Under the pieces are notes generated by a model that searched no databases, was not told the origin of the DNA, and saw only the letters and a program-made list of their open reading frames with translations. DNA of 64,000 nt, taken from JAVVEG01 sp041751425 (GTDB lineage: Bacteria > Pseudomonadota > Gammaproteobacteria > Pseudomonadales > Pseudohongiellaceae). Location: NCBI GenBank assembly GCA_041751425.1, contig JBGSXL010000030.1:11790-75789 (forward strand), in the 5' to 3' direction. Positions 8,479 through 18,179 of the stretch are shown here, piece after piece (the stretch's first letter is position 1; every line of letters starts with the position of its first letter). The translations under genes were made by a program, and so were the position numbers.

Positions 8479-9861
8479 TTACTTTTTTTCAAACTCCTTG
8501 TGCTTGTGACCAAGCCAGAGGGCGACAAAGAACCACAATACGGACACAGGTAACATGGTTAACGCCAGTGCCGAAAGGCTGAAACCAAATGCTGCGATGA
8601 AGGTATAGGACCAGGCACCAATCTGGTCACCCACACGGTATACAACCGTGTCGTTGAAGTTCTTCGCTTTGTATTTGTCTGTTCGCGGAAGAACGGTATA
8701 CAAAGCTTCTCTGGCGGGGCGTTGAATGGCGAAATTGGTGGTGCGGCGCAGTACATCGAACGCGATCACTACTACGAGTACCGGAGCGACTGCCAGCAAG
8801 CCAAATCCAATAAAACTGACAATAGGCAGGAATGCCAGCGCTGCTCCTACGCCAAACCATTTCAGGATGCGTCCGGTCATAAACATTTGCAGTATCAGAG
8901 TCAAGGCATTGGTCACCAGATCGCGGTTGGCGAACAATTGCGTACGCCCGGTGCGGTCATCTCCAAACACTTCATTGACGATGGCGATCTGTTGAAAATA
9001 CAGGAATGTCGAAACGATGGTGAACATCAGCATCAGGATGGCTATACCGAGCAGATATGGTGACTTCAGAACATGTTTGATTCCTTCCAGCGCCCCGCCG
9101 CCAATTATCTGATTTTCTTTTGCTGCTGCGGCAGCGCTGATCTGCCGTAACGTAGCTTCATCCAATGCTAATTGTTCGTTGACCGAAACGGGCTGAGTGG
9201 TGGAAGACTGTGCTGCCTCTTCCTTGATGCCAGCCATTGCCAGACTTTCTTCCGTTTGGCCTAAATAAGCAGAAACCCGTGCAGCAAGTTCGAGCAAGAC
9301 TGCGGAGACTAACAGCAAAGCAACCGGGCTAAATAACTCAACCAGGGTAGACGTGATAATGGATCCGGATAAAGCTCCCGCAGTGCCACCAACGGCGATT
9401 ATGCCAAACAAACGTTTGCTCTGTGATGGTCGGAAAATATCATTGACGAATGACCAGAACACAGAGACTACGAACAAGTTGAAAACACTGGTCCAGATGA
9501 AAAATATACGCCCGGCCCAGATTTCGCTGTTGCCTTCCACCATCTGAAATAAAAAAAAGAACAATAGAAGGTTGACAATAAAAAAGCGGTACACAAGAGG
9601 AACAAACTGGCGGCGCGGATACTTGCTGACCAAAAACCCATATAAGGGCTGCAGCAACAGCATACCAACCAAGGTGCCGGTAAACAGCCAGGCTAGATTT
9701 TCGACGCCGCCCGCTGCGCCCATATCATCGCGAATAGGCCGGATAATGTAGTAGGCGCTCAGCAACAGGAAATAATAGGTGCCAGAACAAAACAGCGCCG
9801 CCCCTTCGCCGGGGCGTACATCCGTGCTGCGGCTCAATAGCCGTGTGATGGGACTATTCAT
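8479..9861 (-). CDS. Major facilitator / NTP-NDP exchange-like transporter
   Basis: 460-residue membrane protein with about twelve hydrophobic segments and a long soluble central loop (about residues 205-260) rich in Ala, Gln and Glu. The N-terminal YYIIRPIRDDMG and the loop QSKRLFGIIAVGGTAGAL resemble the MFS group annotated as AmpG-like or ATP/ADP-exchanger-like transporters. Substrate is unknown. It starts 7 bp after the aldo/keto reductase, so the two are almost surely co-transcribed and the transporter may move a substrate of the upstream enzymes. Confidence 0.8.
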   Translation of the reverse strand: MNSPITRLLSRSTDVRPGEGAALFCSGTYYFLLLSAYYIIRPIRDDMGAAGGVENLAWLFTGTLVGMLLLQPLYGFLVSKYPRRQFVPLVYRFFIVNLLLFFFLFQMVEGNSEIWAGRIFFIWTSVFNLFVVSVFWSFVNDIFRPSQSKRLFGIIAVGGTAGALSGSIITSTLVELFSPVALLLVSAVLLELAARVSAYLGQTEESLAMAGIKEEAAQSSTTQPVSVNEQLALDEATLRQISAAAAAKENQIIGGGALEGIKHVLKSPYLLGIAILMLMFTIVSTFLYFQQIAIVNEVFGDDRTGRTQLFANRDLVTNALTLILQMFMTGRILKWFGVGAALAFLPIVSFIGFGLLAVAPVLVVVIAFDVLRRTTNFAIQRPAREALYTVLPRTDKYKAKNFNDTVVYRVGDQIGAWSYTFIAAFGFSLSALALTMLPVSVLWFFVALWLGHKHKEFEKK

Positions 9862-9868
9862 GGCCGTC

Positions 9869-10810
9869 TTATGCCGCGTCTATCAAGTCGGCCATACGCC
9901 GCCTCATTGCAGCGTCCGGCAAGCCACCCCTGGAGGCACCGATATTATCAGTCAGATAATCCGGGCGTGCGGTGCCAGGTATCGCAGTGGTTACTGCCGG
10001 ATGTGAGACGATATATTTAAGCGCGAACTGTGCCCAGGTGCTGATATCCAGTTCAGCGGCCCACTCGGGGATTGGCTGCTCGCCGAATGCCTCGAAAACG
10101 CGGCCACGACCAAATGGCAAATTAATCTGCACGGCAACGCCACGGTCCAACGCCAGTGGCAAAATACGTTCATCCGCTGAGCGATTGTCGATGGCATAAT
10201 CAATCTGAATAAAATCCATTTCATGACTGGCCAGCACCCGCTCGAATTCTTCGTATTGTTGTTTGGAGGATGTAGTCATGCCGTAATAGCGAATTCTGCC
10301 TGCTGCTTTCATGTCGCGGAGTATAGGCAGCATCTGTTCAACACCACCCAGATTGTGTACTTGCAACAAATCAAAACGGTCCGTTTGCAGGCGCTCGAAA
10401 GAACGCTCAATTTCCGCCAGTCCCGCTGCTACACTTTGGCGACCGGCACCCACTTTAGTGCAGATAAATAATTGATCGCGATTGCCAAGTTCTGCTGTCA
10501 GATTACCAACCACCGTTTCCGCATTGCCGTAAGAAGGTGCCGTGTCTACCATAACACCGCCGGTTCCGGGCAGATTGCGCAGTACTTCCCGCAGTGGGCT
10601 CAACTCTTCTTCGGTGGCGGCTACGTCATAGCGACGCGCCGTACCAATGCCGATCAAGGGGACACGCTCACCTGAAGATGGAATGGCTTTCGTTAACAAT
10701 TCTCCATGCTGGGCGAGAAGATCTTTGCTACCCAGTGCCAGACCTGCGCCCAGGCCGAGGCCCAATTTCAAAGCAGTACGCCGATTCACGGCAGGGTTGA
10801 ACCTGGACAT
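9869..10810 (-). CDS. Tat-exported aldo/keto reductase
   Basis: 313-residue aldo/keto reductase. The N-terminus NRRTALKLGLGLGAGLALG is a twin-arginine signal, so the protein is probably folded with its cofactor before export to the periplasm. The barrel shows VDTAPSYGNAE (Asp and catalytic Tyr), FICTKVG (Lys) and LLQVHNLGG (His), then the later TAIPGTARPDYLTDN cofactor region. Unlike most cytoplasmic family members it would work where NADPH is absent, so its cofactor supply or true role is unclear. A strong AGGAG site precedes the ATG. It lies 26 bp after the unknown secreted protein and 7 bp before the transporter. Confidence 0.88.
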   Translation of the reverse strand: MSRFNPAVNRRTALKLGLGLGAGLALGSKDLLAQHGELLTKAIPSSGERVPLIGIGTARRYDVAATEEELSPLREVLRNLPGTGGVMVDTAPSYGNAETVVGNLTAELGNRDQLFICTKVGAGRQSVAAGLAEIERSFERLQTDRFDLLQVHNLGGVEQMLPILRDMKAAGRIRYYGMTTSSKQQYEEFERVLASHEMDFIQIDYAIDNRSADERILPLALDRGVAVQINLPFGRGRVFEAFGEQPIPEWAAELDISTWAQFALKYIVSHPAVTTAIPGTARPDYLTDNIGASRGGLPDAAMRRRMADLIDAA

Positions 10811-10836
10811 CAGTTATCTCCTGTATTGAATTATTG

Positions 10837-11838
10837 TCAGTTCTGCTGATCCATTTCCTGCTGCCGTGCACCCGCCAGAATACCGGGTAGAGCGTAATTA
10901 CCCTCATGGCAGGCATATTCATACATTTTGTCGCCATCAGGTCTGGCGCGCATGGGTATCTCCGCCGTCCATGAAGTTGTAAACACATTCGGGTCATCCA
11001 TCGTGAAGCTGTACACAAGTTGATTTTCGGATGCGCGCGTAAAGCGTTCGGTAACCGTCAGGGTTTCACTCGCGCCCCGGTAGGATTGCTGAGGATGAAA
11101 GTTTTTCGTAGTCACCACCAGCGTGTCGCCATCCCAATGGCCAACCGAATCACCCATCCATTTGATCATGTGTTCGGGCAAGTGTTCATCGTTCAGCCTA
11201 ATGATGCGCGCGTCATGCACCATCTCAACCATGATCATGACATAGTCCGGAGTCTGCACAATCTGATAGTTGTTGTTATACATAACCGGCAACATAGGCG
11301 GCCCGGAGCTGGAGCTGAATGAGAGCAGGCAGCGTTCGCCTAATGGTCGCAATTCGGGACCATCGAAGGGAGCAACTCCCGGACGTTGCCGCCACTGGGC
11401 AGCCAAACCCATCTGGCGACCGCCCTCAGCCATCGGAATCTGGCCATTAGGTGGGTCAATAACAAGCGATGTACGGTATTCCCCATTGATCACCGCCACG
11501 TTGGTGCCGCGGTCCAGCCAGAAAAGGTTGTAACCGGCATCGGTATTGCCATCATCGGGTGGGGGACGGTTCGGATCGCTGGGTTGGTCTGCTTGTTCAA
11601 CACGCGCTATAGCCATACGCTCGCGCTCGCTGGCTTCTTCTTCAGTCAAAAAGCGTTTGTCACCAAATTCGGCAGGGCGCTCCAGGGGGGTTTGCGTGGC
11701 ATTGGTCCAAATGCCCTGTAAGTCAGGCTTTCCGTCCGGTGTACGTGGTATCACCCATTCATCGGCTGCAGTGCATATGGTTGTCATCGCGGAAAAACCG
11801 ATAGCGGTAATCAGATAGCCAAGCCCTTTGTGTTTCAT
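10837..11838 (-). CDS. Secreted protein of unknown function (TPDGKPDLQGIW family)
   Basis: 333-residue exported protein with a signal peptide ending near TAADE (residue 25). It opens with RTPDGKPDLQGIWTN, a signature I associate with a family of uncharacterised secreted proteins common in Acidobacteria and some gammaproteobacteria. Later parts (GERCLLSF, NYQIVQTPDYVMIMVEMVHDARII, GHWDGDTLVV, DPNVFTTSWTAEIPM) look like beta-rich repeats. No catalytic motif is obvious. It sits between the M20 amidohydrolase and the Tat aldo/keto reductase on the same strand, with short gaps, so a shared pathway is likely but not identified. Confidence 0.75.
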   Translation of the reverse strand: MKHKGLGYLITAIGFSAMTTICTAADEWVIPRTPDGKPDLQGIWTNATQTPLERPAEFGDKRFLTEEEASERERMAIARVEQADQPSDPNRPPPDDGNTDAGYNLFWLDRGTNVAVINGEYRTSLVIDPPNGQIPMAEGGRQMGLAAQWRQRPGVAPFDGPELRPLGERCLLSFSSSSGPPMLPVMYNNNYQIVQTPDYVMIMVEMVHDARIIRLNDEHLPEHMIKWMGDSVGHWDGDTLVVTTKNFHPQQSYRGASETLTVTERFTRASENQLVYSFTMDDPNVFTTSWTAEIPMRARPDGDKMYEYACHEGNYALPGILAGARQQEMDQQN

Positions 11839-11933
11839 GGAGTTGCTCCAGTCTTTATTGGTAGATGCGGCGCTGCAATAGTAGACCAGCGCCGCGTCTT
11901 TTACTATTCGCAGCGATGTCGTTTCAGCGCAAA

Positions 11934-13235
11934 CTATTGGCCATTCAAATAGTCCAGTGTCAGCGCTGTCATTGCCTGCACGCCTATTGGCAAAGCCCGC
12001 TCGTCAGCAAAAAAGTAAGGCGAATGGTTGGGGAATACCATGTCTGGGTTATCTGATCCTATGCCAAGGAAGAAAAACATGCCGGGAACCTCATTGGCGT
12101 AGTAGGAAAAGTCTTCTGCGCCGGTAATCTGTGGTGCTTCAATCAGACCATCGCCAACAACTCTTTGCAACGTGGGTGACATGCTGCGGGTGAGGGCAGG
12201 ATCATTGCTGGTGACGCCATAGCCGAGGCTGATTTCCACCTCTACGGTGGCGCCGGCGCTGGCAGCAATCTGGGTAGCAGTGCGGGTGACGCGTTCATGG
12301 ATCTGTGTGCGCGTTGCGGCATCGAAAGTGCGTAGCGTGCCGATCATTTCCACAGAGTCGGGAATAATATTGCTGCGGATGCCGCCATTGATAGCACCGA
12401 CAGTCACAATGGAGGGTGTCAGTGTCGAATCAAGCTGGCGACTGGGTATGGTCTGCAGGCCCATAACAATCTGTGAGGCGACAACGATGGGATCTATGCC
12501 GGCCCAGGGTGCTGCACCATGCGTTTGTTGTCCCTGCACTTTGATGCGGAATGAATCGCTGGATGCCATGGTGCCGCCTTCGCGAACAGCAATAACGCCG
12601 ATAGGTATAGGCCAGACATGCAGGCCAAACACGGCATCGGGGCGCAAGGTATCGAATATGCCTTCTTTGAGCATCAACTCCGCACCGCCTTCTTCGCCTT
12701 CCGGTGCGCCTTCCTCAGCCGGTTGGAATATAAACATAACAGTACCAGGCAGTTCCTCCCTTAATCCGGCTAGTACCCGTGCCGCGCCCATCAGAATGGC
12801 AATATGATTGTCATGGCCGCAGGCGTGCATGACGCCAACGTCCTGACCATTGTATTCAGTGCGTACTTTGGAGGCGAATGGCAGATCGACCATTTCTTCC
12901 ACCGGCAACCCATCCATGTCGGCGCGCAGAGCAACTACCGGTCCGGGACGTCCACCTCGCAGAATTCCAACCACTCCTGTGTGAGCGATACCGGTTTCAA
13001 CCTCCATGCCCAATAATTGAAGATGTTCCGCGACGATGGCTGATGTGCGAAATTCACGATTGCCCAGTTCGGGATGTTGATGAAAATCGCGCCGCCACTC
13101 GACGACCTGCGGCATGACTCGATCGACCAATGATTGTACGTGTTCGGGTAGAGCTGCTTGCTGCGCAAATATACCGGAGCTTGCTGAGAGAAGACCGAGC
13201 GCTAAACAGGTGGCGGACAGGTGACGCATTTTCAT
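11934..13235 (-). CDS. Secreted amidohydrolase, peptidase family M20 (amidoacylase type)
   Basis: 433-residue metal-dependent amidohydrolase of the IAA-amino-acid/hippurate hydrolase group, which removes acyl groups from amino acids. A signal peptide ends near IFAQQ. Metal ligands are seen in MHACGHDNH (Cys and His, near residue 128), PAEEGAPEGEEGG (Glu pair near 165), GLHVWPIPIG and the C-terminal GAEDFSYYANEVPG. The dimerisation domain lies between about residues 205 and 320. It is the first gene of the apparent four-gene minus-strand run that ends with the MFS transporter; the gap to the next gene is 95 bp. Confidence 0.9.
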   Translation of the reverse strand: MKMRHLSATCLALGLLSASSGIFAQQAALPEHVQSLVDRVMPQVVEWRRDFHQHPELGNREFRTSAIVAEHLQLLGMEVETGIAHTGVVGILRGGRPGPVVALRADMDGLPVEEMVDLPFASKVRTEYNGQDVGVMHACGHDNHIAILMGAARVLAGLREELPGTVMFIFQPAEEGAPEGEEGGAELMLKEGIFDTLRPDAVFGLHVWPIPIGVIAVREGGTMASSDSFRIKVQGQQTHGAAPWAGIDPIVVASQIVMGLQTIPSRQLDSTLTPSIVTVGAINGGIRSNIIPDSVEMIGTLRTFDAATRTQIHERVTRTATQIAASAGATVEVEISLGYGVTSNDPALTRSMSPTLQRVVGDGLIEAPQITGAEDFSYYANEVPGMFFFLGIGSDNPDMVFPNHSPYFFADERALPIGVQAMTALTLDYLNGQ

Positions 13236-13377
13236 GATGTCTGGCTCCGACTGGGGAATTCTGATTGACAGCAGTGGCCGCTTTCATTGACGGCTCTACA
13301 ATTTGTCTGACCCGCAAAGAATATCGCAGCTGTTCAGGCAATGCCAGAACGCAGGGGAAGCTCTTTATGACGAAAGC

Positions 13378-14328
13378 CTACAACCAGCCTTTGCGTTTGA
13401 AGAAAATATACGGAGCAATACCGGAGAGCACCATCAGACCCAGCGCCCAGGGATAACCCAATTGCCATTCCAGCTCAGGCATTAACCTGAAGTTCATGCC
13501 ATAAATACTGGCAATCATGGTAGGGGGCAGGAACACCACAGCAGCAATCGAGAAAATCTTGATGATCTGGTTCTGCTGGATATTGATAAATCCCTGAGCT
13601 GCGCCCATCAGAAAGTTGATTTTGTCGAACACGAAACTGTTGTGGGGTAACAGTGATTCGATATCGCGCAACAATTCGCGGGCGGTCTCTGCATATTGCG
13701 CGGAAAGTTTGCCGTGGCGCAAAAGAAACGTAAGAGCGCGTTGCGTATCCAGCAGGCATAAGCGTACCTTGCCATTGGTGTCTTCATGGCGGGCAAGCTC
13801 ATCAATATCATCTTCTATAGGTAAGCCGTTTTCTTCCAGTACATGGTTACTGGTAAGTTCCAGACCGGTATAAACCTCTTCCAGCGTATCAGCCAGATCA
13901 TCGATCTTGATTTCAAACAGTGCCAGCAGTATGGCAACTGCATCCTGTGCGACGCCGGAAACGCGGCGTGCTCGCATGCGTAGTAATCGAAAAGCAGGAA
14001 TCTCACGCTCACGCAGTGTAATCAACTGGTTGTTATTCAGCGTGAATGCAACTGTGGTATTGCGCGGCTTGTCATCCACCTTGTGTAAAAACAGGGAGTG
14101 AATATGCAGGCCAGCCTCATCCTGATAGGAACGGGCGCTGGCCTCGATCTCTTCGACATCTTCTGTGTCGGGTAAAGGCAAGCGATGCTGGGTTTCCATC
14201 AGCGCGCGTTCATCGTCATTGGGGTCGACAAGGTCGAGCCACATGGCGTTGGTCAGTGACTGCGGCTTCGTATCATCCTGTGAAGGAATCAGGTAACCGT
14301 TTTTGTTGAGCGAATAAATTGTCAGCAT
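13378..14328 (-). CDS. corA: CorA-family magnesium/divalent cation transporter
   Basis: 316-residue CorA-type channel. A long soluble N-terminal domain with acidic helices (DTEDVEEIEASARSY and the helical stalk to about residue 255) is followed by two C-terminal membrane segments. The selectivity motif YGMNF is at about residue 277, just after the first segment, and the tail ends with the basic KRKGW. It mediates Mg2+ (and possibly Co2+ or Ni2+) uptake through a homopentamer in the inner membrane. It lies 20 bp downstream of ilvD on the same strand; this may be chance co-transcription. Confidence 0.93.
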   Translation of the reverse strand: MLTIYSLNKNGYLIPSQDDTKPQSLTNAMWLDLVDPNDDERALMETQHRLPLPDTEDVEEIEASARSYQDEAGLHIHSLFLHKVDDKPRNTTVAFTLNNNQLITLREREIPAFRLLRMRARRVSGVAQDAVAILLALFEIKIDDLADTLEEVYTGLELTSNHVLEENGLPIEDDIDELARHEDTNGKVRLCLLDTQRALTFLLRHGKLSAQYAETARELLRDIESLLPHNSFVFDKINFLMGAAQGFINIQQNQIIKIFSIAAVVFLPPTMIASIYGMNFRLMPELEWQLGYPWALGLMVLSGIAPYIFFKRKGWL

Positions 14329-14348
14329 GGCAATGCGCAGCCTGTATC

Positions 14349-16028
14349 TTAAAGATTCTTGTCTGTTACTGCGCCCTCAGAAGCAGAAGTAACAGTTTTT
14401 GCATACTTGGCCAGTACGCCTCTTGTATAACGAACTGGAGGTTTTTTCCAATTACTCAAGCGTTTATTTATTTCAGCATCGCTCAAATGCAGTGTTACTT
14501 CCTGATTCTCTGCGTCAATCGTGATGCGGTCCCCATCTTCAACAATTGCAATCGGACCGCCCTCGATTGCTTCAGGGGTAACGTGTCCGACTACGAAACC
14601 ATGACTGCCACCGGAGAAACGTCCATCGGTTATCAGCGCAACATCCAGGCCGAGCCCTTTACCCATGATTGCAGAAGTCGGGCTGAGCATCTCGCGCATG
14701 CCGGGGCCACCCTTTGGACCTTCGTAACGAATAATCAGCACATCGCCTTTAACTACAGTGCCATCCAGAATACCCTTCAGCGAATCTTCTTCGGAGTGGA
14801 ATACACGCGCAGTGCCGGTAAACTTCAAACCCTCTTTGCCGGTGATTTTTGCGACAGCACCCTCAGGCGCCAGGTTGCCCCTTAAGATTACCAGGTGACT
14901 ATCTGGTTTAATTGGTTTATTCAACGGAGCAATAATCTCCTGACCCGCAGGGTAGGGCTTTACGTCTGCAAGATTTTCTGCCAGCGTTTTTCCTGTGACC
15001 GTCATGCAACTGCCGTCGAGCATGCCACTGTCCAGCATCATCTTCATCAGCGGTTGAATACCGCCAATCGCGATCAACTCAGACATCAGGAAACGGCCGC
15101 TTGGGCGCAGGTCTGCTAATAGTGGTGTCACCTTGCCAACGCGTGTGAAATCATCCAGCGCCAGGTCAACCCCTATTGAGTGTGCCATCGCAATCAGGTG
15201 TAGCACTGCATTTGTGGATCCTCCCAAAGCAATAACAACTTTGATCGAATTCTCGAACGCGGCCTTGGTCATGATGTCCGAAGGTTTGATGTCGCGCCGA
15301 ATCAGATTCATGATTGCTTCACCTGCGCGCAGACAATCATCCATCTTGTCATCGGAAATGGCGTCCTGGGCGGAACTGTTGGGCAGGCTCATCCCCAGCG
15401 CCTCGATAGCGGAAGCCATCGTGTTCGCTGTGTACATGCCGCCACAAGAACCCGGGCCCGGAATGGCCGTCTCTTCGATATTTTTTAACTGAATATCAGA
15501 CACGGTGCCATTGGCGTGACCGCCTACTGCTTCAAAAACGGAAACAATGTCCGTATGATTTTTGCCAGGCTGAATAGTGCCGCCATAAATGAAAATAGAC
15601 GGGCGATTCAAGCGCGCCATCCCGATAAGACAGCCGGGCATATTCTTGTCGCAACCACCAATGGCAATAATTGCATCATGACCCATGCATGCCGAAACGG
15701 ATTCTATGGAGTCCGCAATCACTTCTCGCGAAACGAGCGAGTACTTCATACCTTCCGTGCCCATGGAGATGCCATCGGATACCGTGATTGTGTTGTAGAT
15801 GACGCCTTTGCCTGAGGCCGCATCCACTCCGCGATTGACTTCGTCTGCCAGCTTGTTGATATGCATGTTGCAGGGAGTCACCATACTCCAGGTGGAAGCG
15901 ATGCCGATCTGCGGCTTTGTGAAATCGGCGTCGTTGAATCCAACGGCACGAAGCATAGCTCTGCTTGCTGCGTGCTCAACGCCATCAACGACCTGGCTGG
16001 AATATTTGCGCTTGTTTTTATCACTCAT
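14349..16028 (-). CDS. ilvD: Dihydroxy-acid dehydratase
   Basis: 559 residues. It dehydrates 2,3-dihydroxy-isovalerate and its methylvalerate homologue to the 2-keto acids, the third common step of valine and isoleucine synthesis, in the cytoplasm. Iron-sulfur cysteines are in GGCDKNMPGC (near residue 122) and GSCGGMYTANTM (near 195); the C-terminal GRFSGGSHGFVVGHV carries the conserved active-site serine region. Length fits the shorter ilvD class rather than the roughly 616-residue E. coli form. No other branched-chain gene is nearby. Confidence 0.95.
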   Translation of the reverse strand: MSDKNKRKYSSQVVDGVEHAASRAMLRAVGFNDADFTKPQIGIASTWSMVTPCNMHINKLADEVNRGVDAASGKGVIYNTITVSDGISMGTEGMKYSLVSREVIADSIESVSACMGHDAIIAIGGCDKNMPGCLIGMARLNRPSIFIYGGTIQPGKNHTDIVSVFEAVGGHANGTVSDIQLKNIEETAIPGPGSCGGMYTANTMASAIEALGMSLPNSSAQDAISDDKMDDCLRAGEAIMNLIRRDIKPSDIMTKAAFENSIKVVIALGGSTNAVLHLIAMAHSIGVDLALDDFTRVGKVTPLLADLRPSGRFLMSELIAIGGIQPLMKMMLDSGMLDGSCMTVTGKTLAENLADVKPYPAGQEIIAPLNKPIKPDSHLVILRGNLAPEGAVAKITGKEGLKFTGTARVFHSEEDSLKGILDGTVVKGDVLIIRYEGPKGGPGMREMLSPTSAIMGKGLGLDVALITDGRFSGGSHGFVVGHVTPEAIEGGPIAIVEDGDRITIDAENQEVTLHLSDAEINKRLSNWKKPPVRYTRGVLAKYAKTVTSASEGAVTDKNL

Positions 16029-16141
16029 GGTTGTATCACTCTTTGGGAAATCTTTCGGGCTATTCTGCAGGCTGGGTGTTGTGTCGGGTCCCGACCAATC
16101 TGATGTGTTTACGGTATCGTGACCGAGGTCTGAAACTGGGC

Positions 16142-16167
16142 GAAACTATACACCAACGGGTAGTTTC
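16142..16167. promoter_or_regulatory. Inverted repeat between divergent ilvD and PQQ dehydrogenase genes
   Basis: Perfect 7-bp arms GAAACTA and TAGTTTC separated by 12 bp lie in the 245-bp divergent region. A TATAGT that could serve as a -10 for ilvD overlaps the lower arm when read on the minus strand. It may be an operator; which regulator binds is unknown, and arms this short can arise by chance. Confidence 0.25.
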
Positions 16168-16273
16168 TTGGTAGGGGTGCTGCTTTCCATCGCGACCTGA
16201 TGGGGACTGACAGGTTTTCGTGCGCAAGCAGGTTCGCTTTGACCAGTTAATCAGTTAACATCGGGTCGATTTT

Positions 16274-18139
16274 GTGAACGGTGAAATGGATATGAGAAAT
16301 TTTAAAAGTGCGCTGATTATTGCTCTCTCGGTAATGGGTTTGTTTGCCGTAGCCGCAGATCCTTTGGTAGCAGCAGAGGCAACAGGTGAATCACTTTACA
16401 GCCAGAATTGCGCCGTTTGTCACGATGCGCCAACCGATATCCGCACACCGCCAAGAGCAGCGTTAGCATCATATACGGCTAACAGTATTGTGCATGCGTT
16501 GACGCAGGGCATCATGCAGCCACAAGGCGCGGCATTGAATGAGGCGGAAACTATCGTCCTGGCCGAATATCTGTCGCGAGGCACCTATAGCAGCACGTTG
16601 ACTGGTTCTCTGCAGTCCTGCAGCAATGCAATGCCAGCTATTGATTTGAGTCTGGCCAGCAACTGGAACGGCTGGGGCAATGGCCCGGCGAATTTGCGTT
16701 TTCAGCCAGCCAGTGGCACCAATATCAATTTGCAGAATATCGATGAACTGGAGCTGGTCTGGGCTTTCGGTCTGGAAGGTGCCACTGCAGTGCGGTCGCA
16801 ACCGAGTGTATTGGGGAGTCTGATGCTTGCAGGCAGCCCCAGCGGCGTGGTCTATGCCTTTGATATTCAGTCGGGCTGCACTTTCTGGACGTATCCGGCG
16901 ACAACTGAGGTGCGCACGTCAGTCACTGTGGCATTCTCGGAAACTCTCAACAAGCAACTGGCCGTATTCGCCGATGTGTCCAATCGCCTGTATGTGCTGG
17001 ATGCCATGACTGGTGAAAAGCTTTGGCATGCCGACGTGGATGACAATCCCTATGCCCGCAGCACCGGTTCCCCTGTAGTGCATGGTGAACGTATTTTCGT
17101 ACCGGTTTCCTCCAGCGAAGTCAGCGCGGCAGGACGTCCGGATCATGTTTGCTGTACGTTCCGCGGCAATGTCGCCGCATTCTCATTGGCTACGGGTGAG
17201 AAACTCTGGCACACCTATGTCATGGAAGAGGCAAAGCAGGTGGGTATCAATAGCGCTGGCAATCCGATAATGGCACCTTCCGGCGCTCCTATCTGGCAGG
17301 CACCAACCATTGATGCGGAACGGAATCGGATTTATGTAGGTACTGGTCAGAACTACACCCGACCTACCAGCGGCACCAGCGATGCAGTTATCGCCTTCAA
17401 CATGGATACAGGTAATATGGATTGGGTTTTCCAGTCCACGGCCGAGGACGCATTCACCATGGCTTGCGTGATGGGCGCTGACCATCCCAATTGCCCGGAG
17501 CCGGGGCCGGATGTAGATATTGGTGCTCCTATCCTGAATGTCACGCTGAGTAATGGCAACAATATTCTGGTCACTGGTACCAAGGGAGCTGTGGTTTTTG
17601 GCCTGGACCCGGATAATAATGGTGCGGTTTTATGGGAGCGTCGCATTGGCCGCGGCAGTCCGCTCGGCGGCATTCATTGGGGGATGACCACCGTAGGCGA
17701 TATGTTGTTCGCCCCGGTTGCTGATAATGGTCCATTGGAGGATGCGGGGTTGCAAAGGCAGCCTGGTTTGCATGCCATTGATATGAAAACCGGAGAAGTT
17801 GCATGGTATGCCAGACCCGCAGCGCGATGTGAGGAGGGACAGCGGGGCTGCAGCAATATATACTCAGCACCTTCTACAGCCAGCGATGATTTCATCATCA
17901 CAGGCGGCTTAAATGGTCACCTGTTCGTACATGACAAGAATAGCGGCGAGGTGATCTGGGAATACAATAGTCTGCAGGAATACCAGACCATCAACGGTGT
18001 GGCAGCCAAGGGTGGCTCTTTTGATGCCACCGGAGCGGTGCTCAGTGGCGACTACATGGTGGTAAACTCAGGCTATGCTACATTTGGGCAGCTTCCCGGG
18101 AATGTTCTATTGGTTTTCAAACTAAATAGTTCAAACTAA
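16274..18139 (+). CDS. PQQ dehydrogenase with N-terminal cytochrome c (polyvinyl-alcohol-dehydrogenase-like)
   Basis: 621-residue periplasmic quinohemoprotein. After a signal peptide (cut near VAAEA) comes a small cytochrome c domain with the haem motif CAVCH at 46-50 and a Met-containing GIMQPQGAALNE loop, then a PQQ beta-propeller from about residue 120 on, with repeated (A/V)xD..TG(E/N)..W blades. Cytochrome first, propeller second is the order of polyvinyl alcohol dehydrogenase (cytochrome), and the length is close; true substrate is unknown. The start used is a GTG; ATGs at 16286 and 16292 are equally good and leave the signal intact. A second PQQ dehydrogenase follows after 40 bp. Confidence 0.85.
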   Translation: MNGEMDMRNFKSALIIALSVMGLFAVAADPLVAAEATGESLYSQNCAVCHDAPTDIRTPPRAALASYTANSIVHALTQGIMQPQGAALNEAETIVLAEYLSRGTYSSTLTGSLQSCSNAMPAIDLSLASNWNGWGNGPANLRFQPASGTNINLQNIDELELVWAFGLEGATAVRSQPSVLGSLMLAGSPSGVVYAFDIQSGCTFWTYPATTEVRTSVTVAFSETLNKQLAVFADVSNRLYVLDAMTGEKLWHADVDDNPYARSTGSPVVHGERIFVPVSSSEVSAAGRPDHVCCTFRGNVAAFSLATGEKLWHTYVMEEAKQVGINSAGNPIMAPSGAPIWQAPTIDAERNRIYVGTGQNYTRPTSGTSDAVIAFNMDTGNMDWVFQSTAEDAFTMACVMGADHPNCPEPGPDVDIGAPILNVTLSNGNNILVTGTKGAVVFGLDPDNNGAVLWERRIGRGSPLGGIHWGMTTVGDMLFAPVADNGPLEDAGLQRQPGLHAIDMKTGEVAWYARPAARCEEGQRGCSNIYSAPSTASDDFIITGGLNGHLFVHDKNSGEVIWEYNSLQEYQTINGVAAKGGSFDATGAVLSGDYMVVNSGYATFGQLPGNVLLVFKLNSSN

Positions 18140-18146
18140 ATAGTTC
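18119..18146 (+). repeat. 14-bp tandem duplication across a stop codon
   Basis: AAACTAAATAGTTC occurs twice in succession, the first copy coding the last residues of the PQQ dehydrogenase and the second beginning in a different frame and supplying its TAA stop. A third, degraded copy follows (AAAATAATTAGTTC). Confidence 0.8.
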
Positions 18147-18179
18147 AAAATAATTAGTTCTAAATAAAGAGTATTTAAA

